DNA of 64,000 bases from RGIG7213 sp045545665 (GTDB lineage: Bacteria > Bacillota > Clostridia > Oscillospirales > CAG-272): the NCBI GenBank assembly GCA_045545665.1, contig JAZQBL010000046.1:1-64000 (forward strand), written 5' to 3'. The position numbers and the translations under genes are program-made. The notes beneath the pieces are model-generated. The model was not told the DNA's origin. It was given only the letters and a program-made list of their open reading frames with translations, and did no database searches. Shown here piece by piece: positions 8,697 to 16,714 of the stretch (its first letter is position 1; each line of letters starts with the position of its first letter).

Positions 8697-9499
8697 AAAA
8701 GGGCGACTCTGTCACGGTCGTTTATATCCTTTTTTATCTCGCAAGACAAGCCTTCGCTTTTTGCAAGGGATATCATCTTTTCGCCCTCATCGTATCCTAT
8801 TTCAAATATTATATTCACACCGTGTGTGAAATGAGAACGCGATCTCTCAATTATTTTTCTGTAAAAATCCATTCCGTCAGCACCGCCGTCAAGAGCGATA
8901 CGCGGTTCACGCAGTACGTTTTGGGAAAGCGACGGAATATCGCCTGTGGGAATGTACGGAGGGTTTGAGACCAATGTGTCGAACGTGCCGAATTTGTCCC
9001 AGCATTCATCCGACATAACGTCAAACTCGTTGAAGCTTGCACGGTCTGAAACACCGAGCTTTTGCGCATTTATCCTTGACACTTCAAGAGCGTCGGGTGA
9101 AATATCGAAAAGGCTGCATCTTATATCTTGTCTTTCGCATAAAAGCGTCAGTGCAATGCATCCGGAACCCGAACAGATATCCGCAACGCTTCCGCCTTTT
9201 ATATTCTTCAAGGCGTACTCTACCACACATTCCGTGTCGAATCTCGGTATTAAAACACGTCCGTCAACGAAAAACTCACGTCCGTAAAACCAGCAAGAAC
9301 CTAAAATATACTGTAACGGTTCTCCGTCACGCAAACGGGTAAGCATCTCTTCTATTTCGCAGAGTGCATCTTCCGTAAGCTCTGCATCCTTGCAAAGCAG
9401 AAGCTTTGCTCTGTCAATGCCGAGCGTCTTGCAGATTATTTCATCAGCTTCAAACGCTATATCTTTATTCCGACTGCGCAATTCAGATATTTTCAGCAC
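8690..9499 (-). CDS. prmC: Release factor glutamine methyltransferase
   Basis: Methylates the GGQ glutamine of peptide release factors RF1/RF2. The 269-residue protein has an N-terminal helical domain with GEPLQYILG, SAM-binding motif VADICSGSGCIALTL and the NPPYIPT catalytic motif near residue 170 that binds the glutamine amide. Translation starts at a GTG inside the last codons of yqhQ (17-base overlap, AAGGAAA eight bases upstream), so the two are coupled. In most Clostridia prmC lies just after yqhQ and before prfA; here prfA does not follow, and ddl comes next after the duplicated spacer. Confidence 0.95.
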   Translation of the reverse strand: MLKISELRSRNKDIAFEADEIICKTLGIDRAKLLLCKDAELTEDALCEIEEMLTRLRDGEPLQYILGSCWFYGREFFVDGRVLIPRFDTECVVEYALKNIKGGSVADICSGSGCIALTLLCERQDIRCSLFDISPDALEVSRINAQKLGVSDRASFNEFDVMSDECWDKFGTFDTLVSNPPYIPTGDIPSLSQNVLREPRIALDGGADGMDFYRKIIERSRSHFTHGVNIIFEIGYDEGEKMISLAKSEGLSCEIKKDINDRDRVALLA

Positions 9500-10553
9500 C
9501 GTCTGTTTCCTTTTGTTCTTCGTTTTCTTCGTTTTCTTCGTTTTCTTCGGTGTTCTCTTCCGTATCTTCCTTCACTTCTTCGGGAAATTCATCGGGAAGC
9601 GCCGCTTTGATAGCCGCTATTGCACATTCTATCTGCTTTTCGTCGGGTTCTTTCGTCGTAAGGTGCTGCATCCAGAGTCCGGGCACTGAAAGTGCATTCG
9701 TCACGGGATTGGGGTGCTTGCCCGCAAGCATAATAAATTCAAAGCCGAGACCGACAGACAAGGGTAAAAGTGCGATCTTCAGAAGCACTCTCAATATTTT
9801 ATCGTCAGCAGGCAGGAATATACCGATTATGATACTCAAAAGTATCATCATAAACATAAAGCTCGTTCCGCATCTGGGGTGGAAACGTGACTGTTTTTTC
9901 ACGTTTTCGACAGTCAGATCAAGTCCTTTTTCATAGCAGAACACGCTTTTATGCTCCGCGCCGTGATATTGGAAGGTGCGTTTGATATCACCCATAAGTG
10001 AAACGAGCGCAAGATACACGATAAATATCGTGACCTTGAGTATACCCTCGATAACGCTTACCCAGTATCCGTCGATACAGTACTTGCCGCCGCTGAATTT
10101 GTTTATGAGAAAATCTATTCCCGACGTGCTCGCCGTGGGAAGCACGGTAAACAAAAACAAAGCAAGCAGCAGTCCGAGTATTGTGCTGAGTATCATAATG
10201 AACGTCATTATGCTCTTTCCGAACTTTTTCATCAGCCACTTTTCAAATCTCGTCAGTTCCTCTTCTTCGTCGATACCGAGCGCCTCCGTCGAAACGGACA
10301 GCGTTTTATACGACAGTATCATCATTTCAACAAAGTTTACAACGCCTCGCAAAAGCGGAATATTGAGTATTTTGAATTTTTTGCGTACGGATACGAATTT
10401 ATCCTTCGTAAGCTTGATGGAGCCGTCGGGCATACGGGAAGCTATCGCCATATCCTCGCCGCTTTTCATCATAACGCCCTCGATAACCGCCTGACCGCCG
10501 ACTTTACCCAGGCGGCAGGAAAGAGGATCCTTTTCCTTTTGTTTTTTTGCCAT
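9483..10553 (-). CDS. yqhQ: DUF1385 membrane protein YqhQ
   Basis: A 356-residue conserved Firmicute membrane protein of unknown biochemical function. The family start GGQAVIEGVMMKSG (residues 19-32) is clear, followed by hydrophobic segments near 115-140, 165-190, 230-250 and 260-275. The YHGAEHKSVFCYEKG and RFHPRCGTSF motifs are diagnostic of the family and rich in His/Cys. The C terminus (about 320-356) is a run of Glu/Asn repeats (EEN blocks) encoded by imperfect 12-base repeats, which I have not seen as a family feature. It is the first gene of the run and lies just after the galK terminator. Confidence 0.9.
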   Translation of the reverse strand: MAKKQKEKDPLSCRLGKVGGQAVIEGVMMKSGEDMAIASRMPDGSIKLTKDKFVSVRKKFKILNIPLLRGVVNFVEMMILSYKTLSVSTEALGIDEEEELTRFEKWLMKKFGKSIMTFIMILSTILGLLLALFLFTVLPTASTSGIDFLINKFSGGKYCIDGYWVSVIEGILKVTIFIVYLALVSLMGDIKRTFQYHGAEHKSVFCYEKGLDLTVENVKKQSRFHPRCGTSFMFMMILLSIIIGIFLPADDKILRVLLKIALLPLSVGLGFEFIMLAGKHPNPVTNALSVPGLWMQHLTTKEPDEKQIECAIAAIKAALPDEFPEEVKEDTEENTEENEENEENEEQKETDGAENI

Positions 10554-10592
10554 TTTATCACCGTTTCCATATAATATTAATAATATAATTTT

Positions 10593-10622
10593 ACACCCTT
10601 AATTTATATAAATTAAGGGTGT
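10593..10622 (-). terminator. Terminator after galK
   Basis: Perfect 13-bp stem ACACCCTTAATTT / AAATTAAGGGTGT with ATAT loop, followed on the minus strand by a T/A-rich run. It separates galK from yqhQ. Confidence 0.85.
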
Positions 10623-10641
10623 ATTTGTTAATATTATAATT

Positions 10642-11907
10642 TTAAAGCTTTATTGCACCGTATTTTCTTATTTTAAGGACGGCACAAGCGTCTTTTCCGA
10701 AGACTCTGTCCATCTTTTCTTTGTATTCGTTCGTACGTTCCTTCGGCAAAAATACCTGTATAGTACCTGCAAAGCCGCCGCCGTGAACACGTGCGGAATA
10801 CTTTTCGCCTTCAAGGAGTTTTCTTGTAAGGCAGAGTCCCAATGCGACGCCCTGTTTGTCGGGATCGTGCAAGGGGTAGATGTTCTGCAAGCACGTTTCG
10901 CTTGACTTGCACGACTCGTTTTCAAGGCGCAAAAATCCGTCGATATCGCCCTTTTCAAGCACGTCTTTCATCTCTTTTACTCTGCTGCACTCCGAGTAGA
11001 AGTGTATTGCTCTGAGCACGGCTCTGTCGCCGCAGGAAGCCTTAAGCTCGGGAATTTTTGAATAGAATTCGTCCTCGCTGACATCGGAAAGCACCTCTCC
11101 GCCCAGCGCACGTGCGACCGACTTCATTTCGTAGGGCATAGCGGCATAATCGCTGTCAAGTCCCGCATGGCTTCCGAACGTATTTACAATACACATATCG
11201 TATCCCATGCTGTCGGGTGCAAACGTTTTCTGTTCAATATAAGGGGGTGAATTTTTGAAATCTATGTAAACGAAACCGCCGTAAGCGCAAGCCGTCTGAT
11301 CCATAAGGCCGCAGGGCTTACCGTAGTATACGTTTTCGGCAAACTGTGCTATTTCGGCAATTCTTACCGCTGACACCTCACCGCCGTTGTAGAGATGTGA
11401 AAGGATATTTCCTACCATATCTTCAAATGCGGCAGAGGATGAAAGTCCCGATCCCTTTGCCACGTTTGACGTTGTATAAGCGCAGAAGCCGCCTATTTTA
11501 TAACCGCTGTCGGCAAAGCCCTTGCAAACGCCTCTTATAAGGGATGACGACTTTCCCGTTTCGCTTTCAACCACGTCAAGGCAGGATATATCACACACGT
11601 CCTCATCAAAGCCGTAGCTCTTTACACGCACCGTATTTCCGTCAAGCTTTGAAGCCACAGCTATTATATCAACGCTTACGGATGCGGCAAAGACACAGCC
11701 TCTGTTGTGGTCTGTATGGTTGCCTATTATCTCACTTCTTCCCGGAACGGAAAACAGCTCACAGTCAAGCTTTCCGTAAAGCTTTTCAAACTCTGTAACT
11801 GCCTCGGTATATCTTTCACGTGCTTCGTTTACGTCTGTGTAAAGCTGTGAAAACATACCGTCGTATGCGCCTTCCTTTATTTTTTCAATAAGCTTATCCG
11901 TTATCAT
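10642..11907 (-). CDS. galK: Galactokinase-family GHMP kinase
   Basis: Phosphorylates galactose at C1 in the Leloir pathway, or a related sugar. The 421-residue protein shows the sugar-binding signature as GRSEIIGNHTDHNRG (canonical GRVNLIGEHTDYNGG, so Glu to Asn and Tyr to His changes), the GHMP ATP loop GSGLSSSAAFE, and a C-terminal GGGFAGTIQVF motif. About 40 residues precede the signature, longer than E. coli GalK. The ATG overlaps the HEPN gene by 14 bases. No galT or galE is nearby. Family membership is sure; the altered signature leaves open a substrate other than galactose. Confidence 0.85.
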   Translation of the reverse strand: MITDKLIEKIKEGAYDGMFSQLYTDVNEARERYTEAVTEFEKLYGKLDCELFSVPGRSEIIGNHTDHNRGCVFAASVSVDIIAVASKLDGNTVRVKSYGFDEDVCDISCLDVVESETGKSSSLIRGVCKGFADSGYKIGGFCAYTTSNVAKGSGLSSSAAFEDMVGNILSHLYNGGEVSAVRIAEIAQFAENVYYGKPCGLMDQTACAYGGFVYIDFKNSPPYIEQKTFAPDSMGYDMCIVNTFGSHAGLDSDYAAMPYEMKSVARALGGEVLSDVSEDEFYSKIPELKASCGDRAVLRAIHFYSECSRVKEMKDVLEKGDIDGFLRLENESCKSSETCLQNIYPLHDPDKQGVALGLCLTRKLLEGEKYSARVHGGGFAGTIQVFLPKERTNEYKEKMDRVFGKDACAVLKIRKYGAIKL

Positions 11908-12325
11908 TTTCTTTCATATCCTCTCTTATCTTTTTTATCGTGAAATTGTAGAGCCTTCCTGCGGAATTTATAAGGTATCCGAGCTTGTTATCGGTTATCC
12001 CGAGGGGTTTATCCGGCGGATATCTCGTTTGTATATAATAGTTGTTCGTTTCTATACACTCGTCTATCCACTGCTCAAACTCTTTATCGCTTTTCGAAAG
12101 CTTTCTGCACAAAAATATTATATTGTGACCGTCGGGAGCGTATCCCTCTTCGTAAAGAAAATACGCCTTCAAGGTCTTTTCTATCGTTTGCTGGCAATGA
12201 AACGCCGCACACAGAAGCGTTTCCTCGTTATCCCTCAGATCCCTTGCGGAAACGAGATCCGCATTTGCGTATTCGAGCCAATCGTAGTATCTTTTACTGT
12301 CGGAGGAATTATTGTTTCTTCTCAT
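11894..12325 (-). CDS. HEPN domain protein
   Basis: A 143-residue all-helical protein with the HEPN pattern: YDWLEYANADLVSARDL at the start, then CAAFHCQQTIEKTLKAYFLY (residues 45-64), a GHNIIFLCRKL segment and TRYPPDKP near 106. The RX4-6H ribonuclease motif of toxic HEPN proteins is not evident, so it resembles the Pfam HEPN group paired with minimal nucleotidyltransferases. It overlaps both neighbours (17 bases with the nucleotidyltransferase, 14 with galK), so the three genes form one translationally coupled unit. Such pairs often act as toxin-antitoxin modules, but activity here is unproven. Confidence 0.85.
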   Translation of the reverse strand: MRRNNNSSDSKRYYDWLEYANADLVSARDLRDNEETLLCAAFHCQQTIEKTLKAYFLYEEGYAPDGHNIIFLCRKLSKSDKEFEQWIDECIETNNYYIQTRYPPDKPLGITDNKLGYLINSAGRLYNFTIKKIREDMKENDNG

Positions 12326-12626
12326 AGTACAGTTTTCCTTTGCGAAGTATTCTGCTTACAAACGATGCGCTGTCTTCCGCAAGCTGTCTGAAATCATCAA
12401 CGCCGTACAAAAATATATCAAACGGTATGTCGCAGTCGATCTGCATATACGCTTTTTTCAAAAGCGGTGTTTTGTCACATTCATCAACGTCGGCAACGAC
12501 GCACACGTCAAAATCCGTAACACACGGCGTATCTTCACAGTCGTACTTGACGCCGAAAACGTATATTTTTTCGGCTCCGAATATATCTTTAAGCTGTTCT
12601 GTAACAAGTAAAATATCCTGACACAT
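12309..12626 (-). CDS. Minimal nucleotidyltransferase (MNT) paired with HEPN
   Basis: A 105-residue protein of the DNA-polymerase-beta-like minimal nucleotidyltransferase type. It keeps the metal-binding pair as TDFDVCVV and a third acidic residue in PFDIFLY, but the GS of the usual GSxARG loop is GV (VFGVKYD, about residues 22-28), a change at a substrate-phosphate contact. It starts after a clear GGAG and has a promoter at 12644-12672. It is the first gene of the MNT-HEPN-galK unit. In known MNT-HEPN systems the MNT adenylylates the HEPN partner; whether this one is active is open. Confidence 0.8.
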   Translation of the reverse strand: MCQDILLVTEQLKDIFGAEKIYVFGVKYDCEDTPCVTDFDVCVVADVDECDKTPLLKKAYMQIDCDIPFDIFLYGVDDFRQLAEDSASFVSRILRKGKLYYEKKQ

Positions 12627-12643
12627 AAATTCTCCGTAATCTG

Positions 12644-12672
12644 AATATAAATAAAATAAAACGAAAGATCAA
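12644..12672 (-). promoter_or_regulatory. Promoter of the MNT-HEPN-galK unit
   Basis: TTGATC, 17 bases and TATATT on the minus strand, 18 bases before the MNT start codon, giving a very short leader. Confidence 0.55.
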
Positions 12673-12676
12673 GCGT

Positions 12677-13249
12677 ATGACAATTATTGAAAAAACAGAT
12701 CGCTTCACCGTAAACACGAAAAACGGATTATGCGGTGTACATATAAGATATCCGTTTTTTGAAAACTGCAAAAGTGCCAAAGCCTTGAATGATCTTTTCA
12801 AAAAAGCTGTAGATGGGTATGCGGAATACGCAAAGAAACGCGCACAGGGCGGCGAAATATTTTCTTTTGATACCCCGAGTATTTATCACAGCGGCGGGCT
12901 GTGCAGTATTTTTTTTGAAAAAAGTGTAAAAAGGGGCAGGTACATCACGAGCTACACCCCGTTTTCTTTGACGTTCTCCGAAAAAAACGGAAAGCCGCTG
13001 TCGCTTTTATCCGTATGCCCGAGCTGTGCCGACGCCTATACAAACGTGCGGAAAACTGCCGAAAAATACGGTGTAAAGCTGTCGTTTTCCGACTTTTCGA
13101 AAAGATTTTACGTAAGTGAAAACGGGATTGCCGTTTACTTTTCGGTTTTCGGTCACGACAAAGGACTCAGAAGGACCTGTGAATGTGTCAAAAAGATCTA
13201 CTTATCAAGCGGATCTATTCCCAATTTTTCAAGCACGGACAAAAAATAA
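12677..13249 (+). CDS. Uncharacterised 190-residue protein, possibly DUF3298-like
   Basis: Rare plus-strand gene in this half of the window. There is no signal peptide or membrane span. A central segment with TPSIYHSGGLCSIFFEKSV, YITSYTPFSLTFSEKNGKPLSL resembles the RsiV/DUF3298 type of beta-rich fold, where a strand pair precedes F(N)F...G..L. A C-x-x-C (CPSC, about residue 115) and several other cysteines are present. Its last 52 bases overlap the end of the convergent rluD. The Shine-Dalgarno is weak (GAAAG). The coding reading is supported by the absence of a better frame and by the intact reading for 190 codons; function is unknown. Confidence 0.6.
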   Translation: MTIIEKTDRFTVNTKNGLCGVHIRYPFFENCKSAKALNDLFKKAVDGYAEYAKKRAQGGEIFSFDTPSIYHSGGLCSIFFEKSVKRGRYITSYTPFSLTFSEKNGKPLSLLSVCPSCADAYTNVRKTAEKYGVKLSFSDFSKRFYVSENGIAVYFSVFGHDKGLRRTCECVKKIYLSSGSIPNFSSTDKK

Positions 13250-14133
13250 TCGGGCAAGGGGCTTTCAAAATAAAGCTCCTTTTTCGTTATCGGGTGAATG
13301 AAGCCCACACGTCTTGCGTGCAGGCACTGCCCTTGCAGAAGCTCGGCGTTTGATATTTCAAATTTCGTTTTTCCGCCTCCGTACACGCAGTCGCCCATAA
13401 GCGGATGGCCGCACGATGCCATATGTACGCGTATCTGATGTGTCCTTCCCGTTTCAAGGCGGTATTTCATATACGAAAAGCCTCCGCCTTCACCGAGGAC
13501 TTTATAGTGCGTTATTGCCTCTTTTGAATTTTTATCGGTGACTGCCATCTTTTTTCTGTCCTTGCAGTCCCTTCCTATCGGCTTATTAACAACGCCTTCG
13601 GGGATTTTGAACGTGCCTTTTGCTATTCCCTCGTATTCTCTTAAAAAGCTGTGTTCTTTTATTTGTTCGGCTAAGTGCAGGTGCGCTTCGTCCGTTTTTG
13701 CTATCATAAGCAGTCCGCTCGTGTCCTTATCTATTCTGTGGACGATGCCCGGGCGTATGACGCCGTTTATAGAGGAAAGTCTGCCTTTCATCTTAAAAAG
13801 CAGTGCGGAGACAAGCGTTCCGCTGTAATTTCCGGGTGCGGGATGCACGACCATTCCCTTGGGTTTATTTACCACGGCGAGATATTCGTCCTCATAGACG
13901 ATATCTATCGGTATATCCTCGGGCACGACCTTATCTTCAACCGCCTCGGGTTCTTCGTACGATACCGTCTGACCTGTACGCAGGCGGTATTTTTTGTCGC
14001 ATATTTCACCGTCAACGGTTATATTTCCGTTTTCGATATATTTTACGGCAGAAGAGCGTGTTATATCAAACATCTCGGATGATGCCGTATCGAGTCTTAC
14101 ACCGTCAAAGCTTTCGTCAACGGTCTTTTGCAT
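13198..14133 (-). CDS. Large-subunit pseudouridine synthase, RluA/RluD family
   Basis: Isomerises specific uridines of 23S rRNA. About 311 residues: an N-terminal S4 domain (VDESFDGVRLDTASSEMF..., residues 5-70) and the catalytic domain with VVNKPKGMVVHPAPGN, the catalytic-Asp motif HRIDKDTSGLLMIAKT and the ETGRTHQIRVHMA segment. The ATG at 14133 has GGAG nine bases upstream and lies inside the end of lspA; a GTG two codons earlier is less well placed. lspA followed by rluD is a common Firmicute order. RluD rather than RluC is likely from the S4 domain and context. Confidence 0.93.
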   Translation of the reverse strand: MQKTVDESFDGVRLDTASSEMFDITRSSAVKYIENGNITVDGEICDKKYRLRTGQTVSYEEPEAVEDKVVPEDIPIDIVYEDEYLAVVNKPKGMVVHPAPGNYSGTLVSALLFKMKGRLSSINGVIRPGIVHRIDKDTSGLLMIAKTDEAHLHLAEQIKEHSFLREYEGIAKGTFKIPEGVVNKPIGRDCKDRKKMAVTDKNSKEAITHYKVLGEGGGFSYMKYRLETGRTHQIRVHMASCGHPLMGDCVYGGGKTKFEISNAELLQGQCLHARRVGFIHPITKKELYFESPLPDYFLSVLEKLGIDPLDK

Positions 14134-14656
14134 TATCACATTCTCCGTCTTTTTTCTCTTTGAATATCGTTTTATCTACGAACAGCACGTAAATTGCAAG
14201 TAACGCACATCCGCAGGTGACGAATATATCCGCCACGTTGAACACGGGAAAATCGGGATAAAACGCAAAGCGCAGAAAATCCACAACGAATCCGTTTGAA
14301 ACCCTGTCTATCATATTACCGATGCCGCCGCTTATTACCATGGCAAGACTTATGCAGAACATTTTATGCTCTCTTGCATAGACGAACAGAACGCCCGTCA
14401 TAAGTATCACGGCAACAGTCGAAATGCTCATAAATACCCAGCGGTTATCCGCAAACATTCCCCAGGCTGCCCCGCGGTTCTCAACGTAAACAAGATCGAA
14501 AACATACGGAATAAACTTTTTTACTCCCTCGCCCTTCAAAGAATCCACAGCGATGCTTTTCGTTATCTGATCGAGTATGACACCGAGCGCTGTAACCGCC
14601 GTCCAAAGCAGAAAGTACGGTACGGATCTTTTCAATTTTTCTTTTTGAAACGGCAT
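14117..14656 (-). CDS. lspA: Lipoprotein signal peptidase
   Basis: Membrane aspartyl protease that cleaves prolipoprotein signal peptides. The 179-residue protein has four predicted membrane segments (about 13-33, 72-94, 98-115, 139-160) and both catalytic aspartates: Asp117 in GNMIDRV and Asp143 in FPVFNVADIFV. The VENRGAAWGMF motif is also present. It begins on the last base of the divIVA stop region and overlaps rluD, forming divIVA-lspA-rluD. Several lipoproteins in the window (at 31.7, 32.3 and 51.3 kb) are expected substrates. Confidence 0.96.
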   Translation of the reverse strand: MPFQKEKLKRSVPYFLLWTAVTALGVILDQITKSIAVDSLKGEGVKKFIPYVFDLVYVENRGAAWGMFADNRWVFMSISTVAVILMTGVLFVYAREHKMFCISLAMVISGGIGNMIDRVSNGFVVDFLRFAFYPDFPVFNVADIFVTCGCALLAIYVLFVDKTIFKEKKDGECDNAKDR

Positions 14657-15381
14657 TATTTATTTCCTTTTTCGCTATGAATATCGGAAACGAGCTTTCC
14701 GGGCTCGTCGAGTCCCTCGTCATCGGATATTATACGGCGGTTTATTTCTTTTATCGTATCTCTCATACTGACGCCTTTATATTTGCCCGACTCCGTTTTT
14801 ACAGCCGTAGGTCTTGCCTTTTTTTCGGATGGTGCCTTTGATTTTTGCACCTGTGCGTCGTTTACGTCCTCCTTCATGCTTTCAAGAACGGTCTTGACAA
14901 GAAGGTCTATATCCGTCGTACCCTTGTATTTTTCGGCAGGTGCTATGTTTTCCGTTTCGGCAATTGCGCCTTTGTATATTTCGATAACTTCTTTTTTCAA
15001 GGCTTCCGTGTGCTTTTTGAGGTAGTCGAGGAGCATTGCTTCCTTTACGATATCCTCACGGAACTGCTTTAAGACCTTATCGGCGTTTTCCTGTGCACAA
15101 CGGTATATTGCATCAGCCTTTTGCTTGGCATCCTCGATCATTTCGTCAGCCTTGTCTTTGGCGATGAGTATCGCCTGCTGTATTTCTTCTTCTTTTTTTC
15201 TGTCGGGAGATTTGACCCCCTCCGTCATTGCGTTGAGCTTAAAGGTAAGCTCGCCGTTTTCACGGTAGAGCGACTCGTATTTTTCGCACAAAAAGTCGAT
15301 ATATTTATCGACCTCATCGACGTTATATCCTCTTACGGAGCGTGTAAACGTCTTATTCTTTATATCCTGCGGAGAAAGCAT
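14656..15381 (-). CDS. divIVA: DivIVA-domain cell-division/polarity protein
   Basis: A 241-residue coiled-coil protein. The N-terminal lipid-binding DivIVA motif is clear: LSPQDIKNKTFTRSVRGYNVDEVDKYID (split here as residues 2-29), then a coiled coil with heptads to about residue 150 and a charged, probably disordered C terminus. These proteins bind curved membrane at septa and poles. It lies just downstream of sepF, separated by a terminator, in the usual ylm-type division neighbourhood. The start follows AAAGGA. Equivalent names are DivIVA or Wag31; which role dominates here is not known. Confidence 0.92.
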   Translation of the reverse strand: MLSPQDIKNKTFTRSVRGYNVDEVDKYIDFLCEKYESLYRENGELTFKLNAMTEGVKSPDRKKEEEIQQAILIAKDKADEMIEDAKQKADAIYRCAQENADKVLKQFREDIVKEAMLLDYLKKHTEALKKEVIEIYKGAIAETENIAPAEKYKGTTDIDLLVKTVLESMKEDVNDAQVQKSKAPSEKKARPTAVKTESGKYKGVSMRDTIKEINRRIISDDEGLDEPGKLVSDIHSEKGNK

Positions 15382-15458
15382 TTTTTCCTTTCCCGGCGTT
15401 CGCCGTACACTGTAAATATTTGTAATAAGAACTTATTTTTGGGAATTTAAAATTAAAA

Positions 15459-15512
15459 AACAACTATCACGACCGGTCGCTTTAATTTTTTTGACCGGCA
15501 ACAATAGCTGTT
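15459..15512 (-). terminator. Terminator after sepF
   Basis: A 20-base stem closing on CCGGTC / GACCGG, with several G.U pairs on the minus-strand RNA, followed by TTTTTTAATTTT. It ends the miaA-to-sepF operon 10 bases past the sepF stop. Confidence 0.75.
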
Positions 15513-15521
15513 TTATTTTTA

Positions 15522-15989
15522 TCAGTTGTCGCCTTCTGCGTTCTTCTCTTCACGGCGAAGAGCTTCACCGGAAACGTCTACGTTGGGAGGAGTTATAACG
15601 TATGTATTGGAAGCAACCTTCTTGAGCTGACCGTCAAGAGAGTATGCAACGCCGGACAAGAAGTCAATAACTCGTCTTGCCGTTTCCTTATTTGTTTCTT
15701 CAAGGTTCAAAACGACCGTTCTTCTGTTGAGCAAATGATCTGCTATCTGGGGAACGGACTCGAATTCCTTGGGTCTTACTACCTTAAGCTCGAGGGAAGC
15801 CGTGCCGCTTACGTTCATACCGCTTTTAGGTGTTTCACGTACGGGTGTTGAAACAGACGCCGTGCGCTTTTCTTCGTGTACAGCTGCGGGCTGTTCTTCC
15901 TCGTATTCATATTCGTAATCGTTTTCTTCAACGCTTTCGGAATCTTCAAAGTCCTGACCGTTAAATTTGAGTTTGTCAAAAAATCCCAT
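15522..15989 (-). CDS. sepF: Cell division protein SepF
   Basis: Membrane-binding FtsZ partner that helps assemble the divisome. The 155-residue protein has the N-terminal amphipathic MGFFDKLKF helix, an acidic/disordered linker with EYEYEEE (about residues 25-35), and the SepF domain with LKVVRPKEFESVPQIADHL, RRTVVLNLEETN, ARRVIDFLSGVAYSLDGQ and YVITPPNVDVSG. A strong AAAGGAG site precedes the ATG. It follows yggS by 29 bases, the conserved yggS-sepF order. A terminator follows directly. Confidence 0.95.
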   Translation of the reverse strand: MGFFDKLKFNGQDFEDSESVEENDYEYEYEEEQPAAVHEEKRTASVSTPVRETPKSGMNVSGTASLELKVVRPKEFESVPQIADHLLNRRTVVLNLEETNKETARRVIDFLSGVAYSLDGQLKKVASNTYVITPPNVDVSGEALRREEKNAEGDN

Positions 15990-16018
15990 TTTAAGCTCCT
16001 TTATATTTTATCTTTTTT

Positions 16019-16714
16019 TTAAATTCGCTTGCCGAACACGGCAGAACCGACACGGACGAAGTTCGATCCGTTTCTTGCCGCCTGTATGTAACTGTCCGAC
16101 ATACCCATTGATAATATGGGCTCTTTTACATTATCCAACTTTTTTTCACAAATGTCAATAAATAATTTATAAACTTGTGAAAAATAATTATCGTAATCTG
16201 CCTTATTTTCGCATTTGGGCGCCATTGTCATCAAGCCTTTTATCCTTATATTGGAATAATTGGATATGCTTTCATAAAATTCGTACACATCCTCGGGCAT
16301 AACGCCGCCTTTGTTTTCTTCTCTGCCGCAATTTACTTCAATTAGGATATCCTGGACGATACCGAGCTTTTTCGCACGGCTGTCTATCTGCTTTGCAAGA
16401 TTTTCCGAATCGACCGAATGTATAAGGCAGACCTTACCGACGATATATTTGACTTTATTCGTCTGAAGCGAGCCTATAAAATGTATTTCGCACGGCAGAT
16501 CTTTAATATCCTCGTACTTTTCCATAAGCTCCTGGACACGGTTTTCGCCTATTGCTTTTATTCCGCATTCGTTTACTGCGTACGCTATTCTTTCCGCATC
16601 AACTGTCTTTGTTGCAAGCATAAGGGTTACGTCGGGGGATATTTTATTATCCCCGATTTCTCCCTTTATTCTTTCGATATTTTCTTTTATCGTTATCTTA
16701 TCGCTGTCAGTCAT
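16019..16714 (-). CDS. yggS: YggS-type pyridoxal-phosphate homeostasis protein
   Basis: Single-domain PLP-binding TIM barrel of the alanine-racemase fold; it controls free PLP and amino-acid/keto-acid balance and has no firm catalytic reaction. In its 231 residues the PLP lysine lies in LMLATKTVDAERI (about residue 32), with the family blocks IGENRVQELMEKYED, IHFIGSLQTNKVKYI and GMSDSYIQAARNGSNFVRVGSAVFG. The ATG overlaps the pmbA stop by 8 bases. It sits between the TldD/E pair and sepF in one operon. Confidence 0.95.
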   Translation of the reverse strand: MTDSDKITIKENIERIKGEIGDNKISPDVTLMLATKTVDAERIAYAVNECGIKAIGENRVQELMEKYEDIKDLPCEIHFIGSLQTNKVKYIVGKVCLIHSVDSENLAKQIDSRAKKLGIVQDILIEVNCGREENKGGVMPEDVYEFYESISNYSNIRIKGLMTMAPKCENKADYDNYFSQVYKLFIDICEKKLDNVKEPILSMGMSDSYIQAARNGSNFVRVGSAVFGKRI

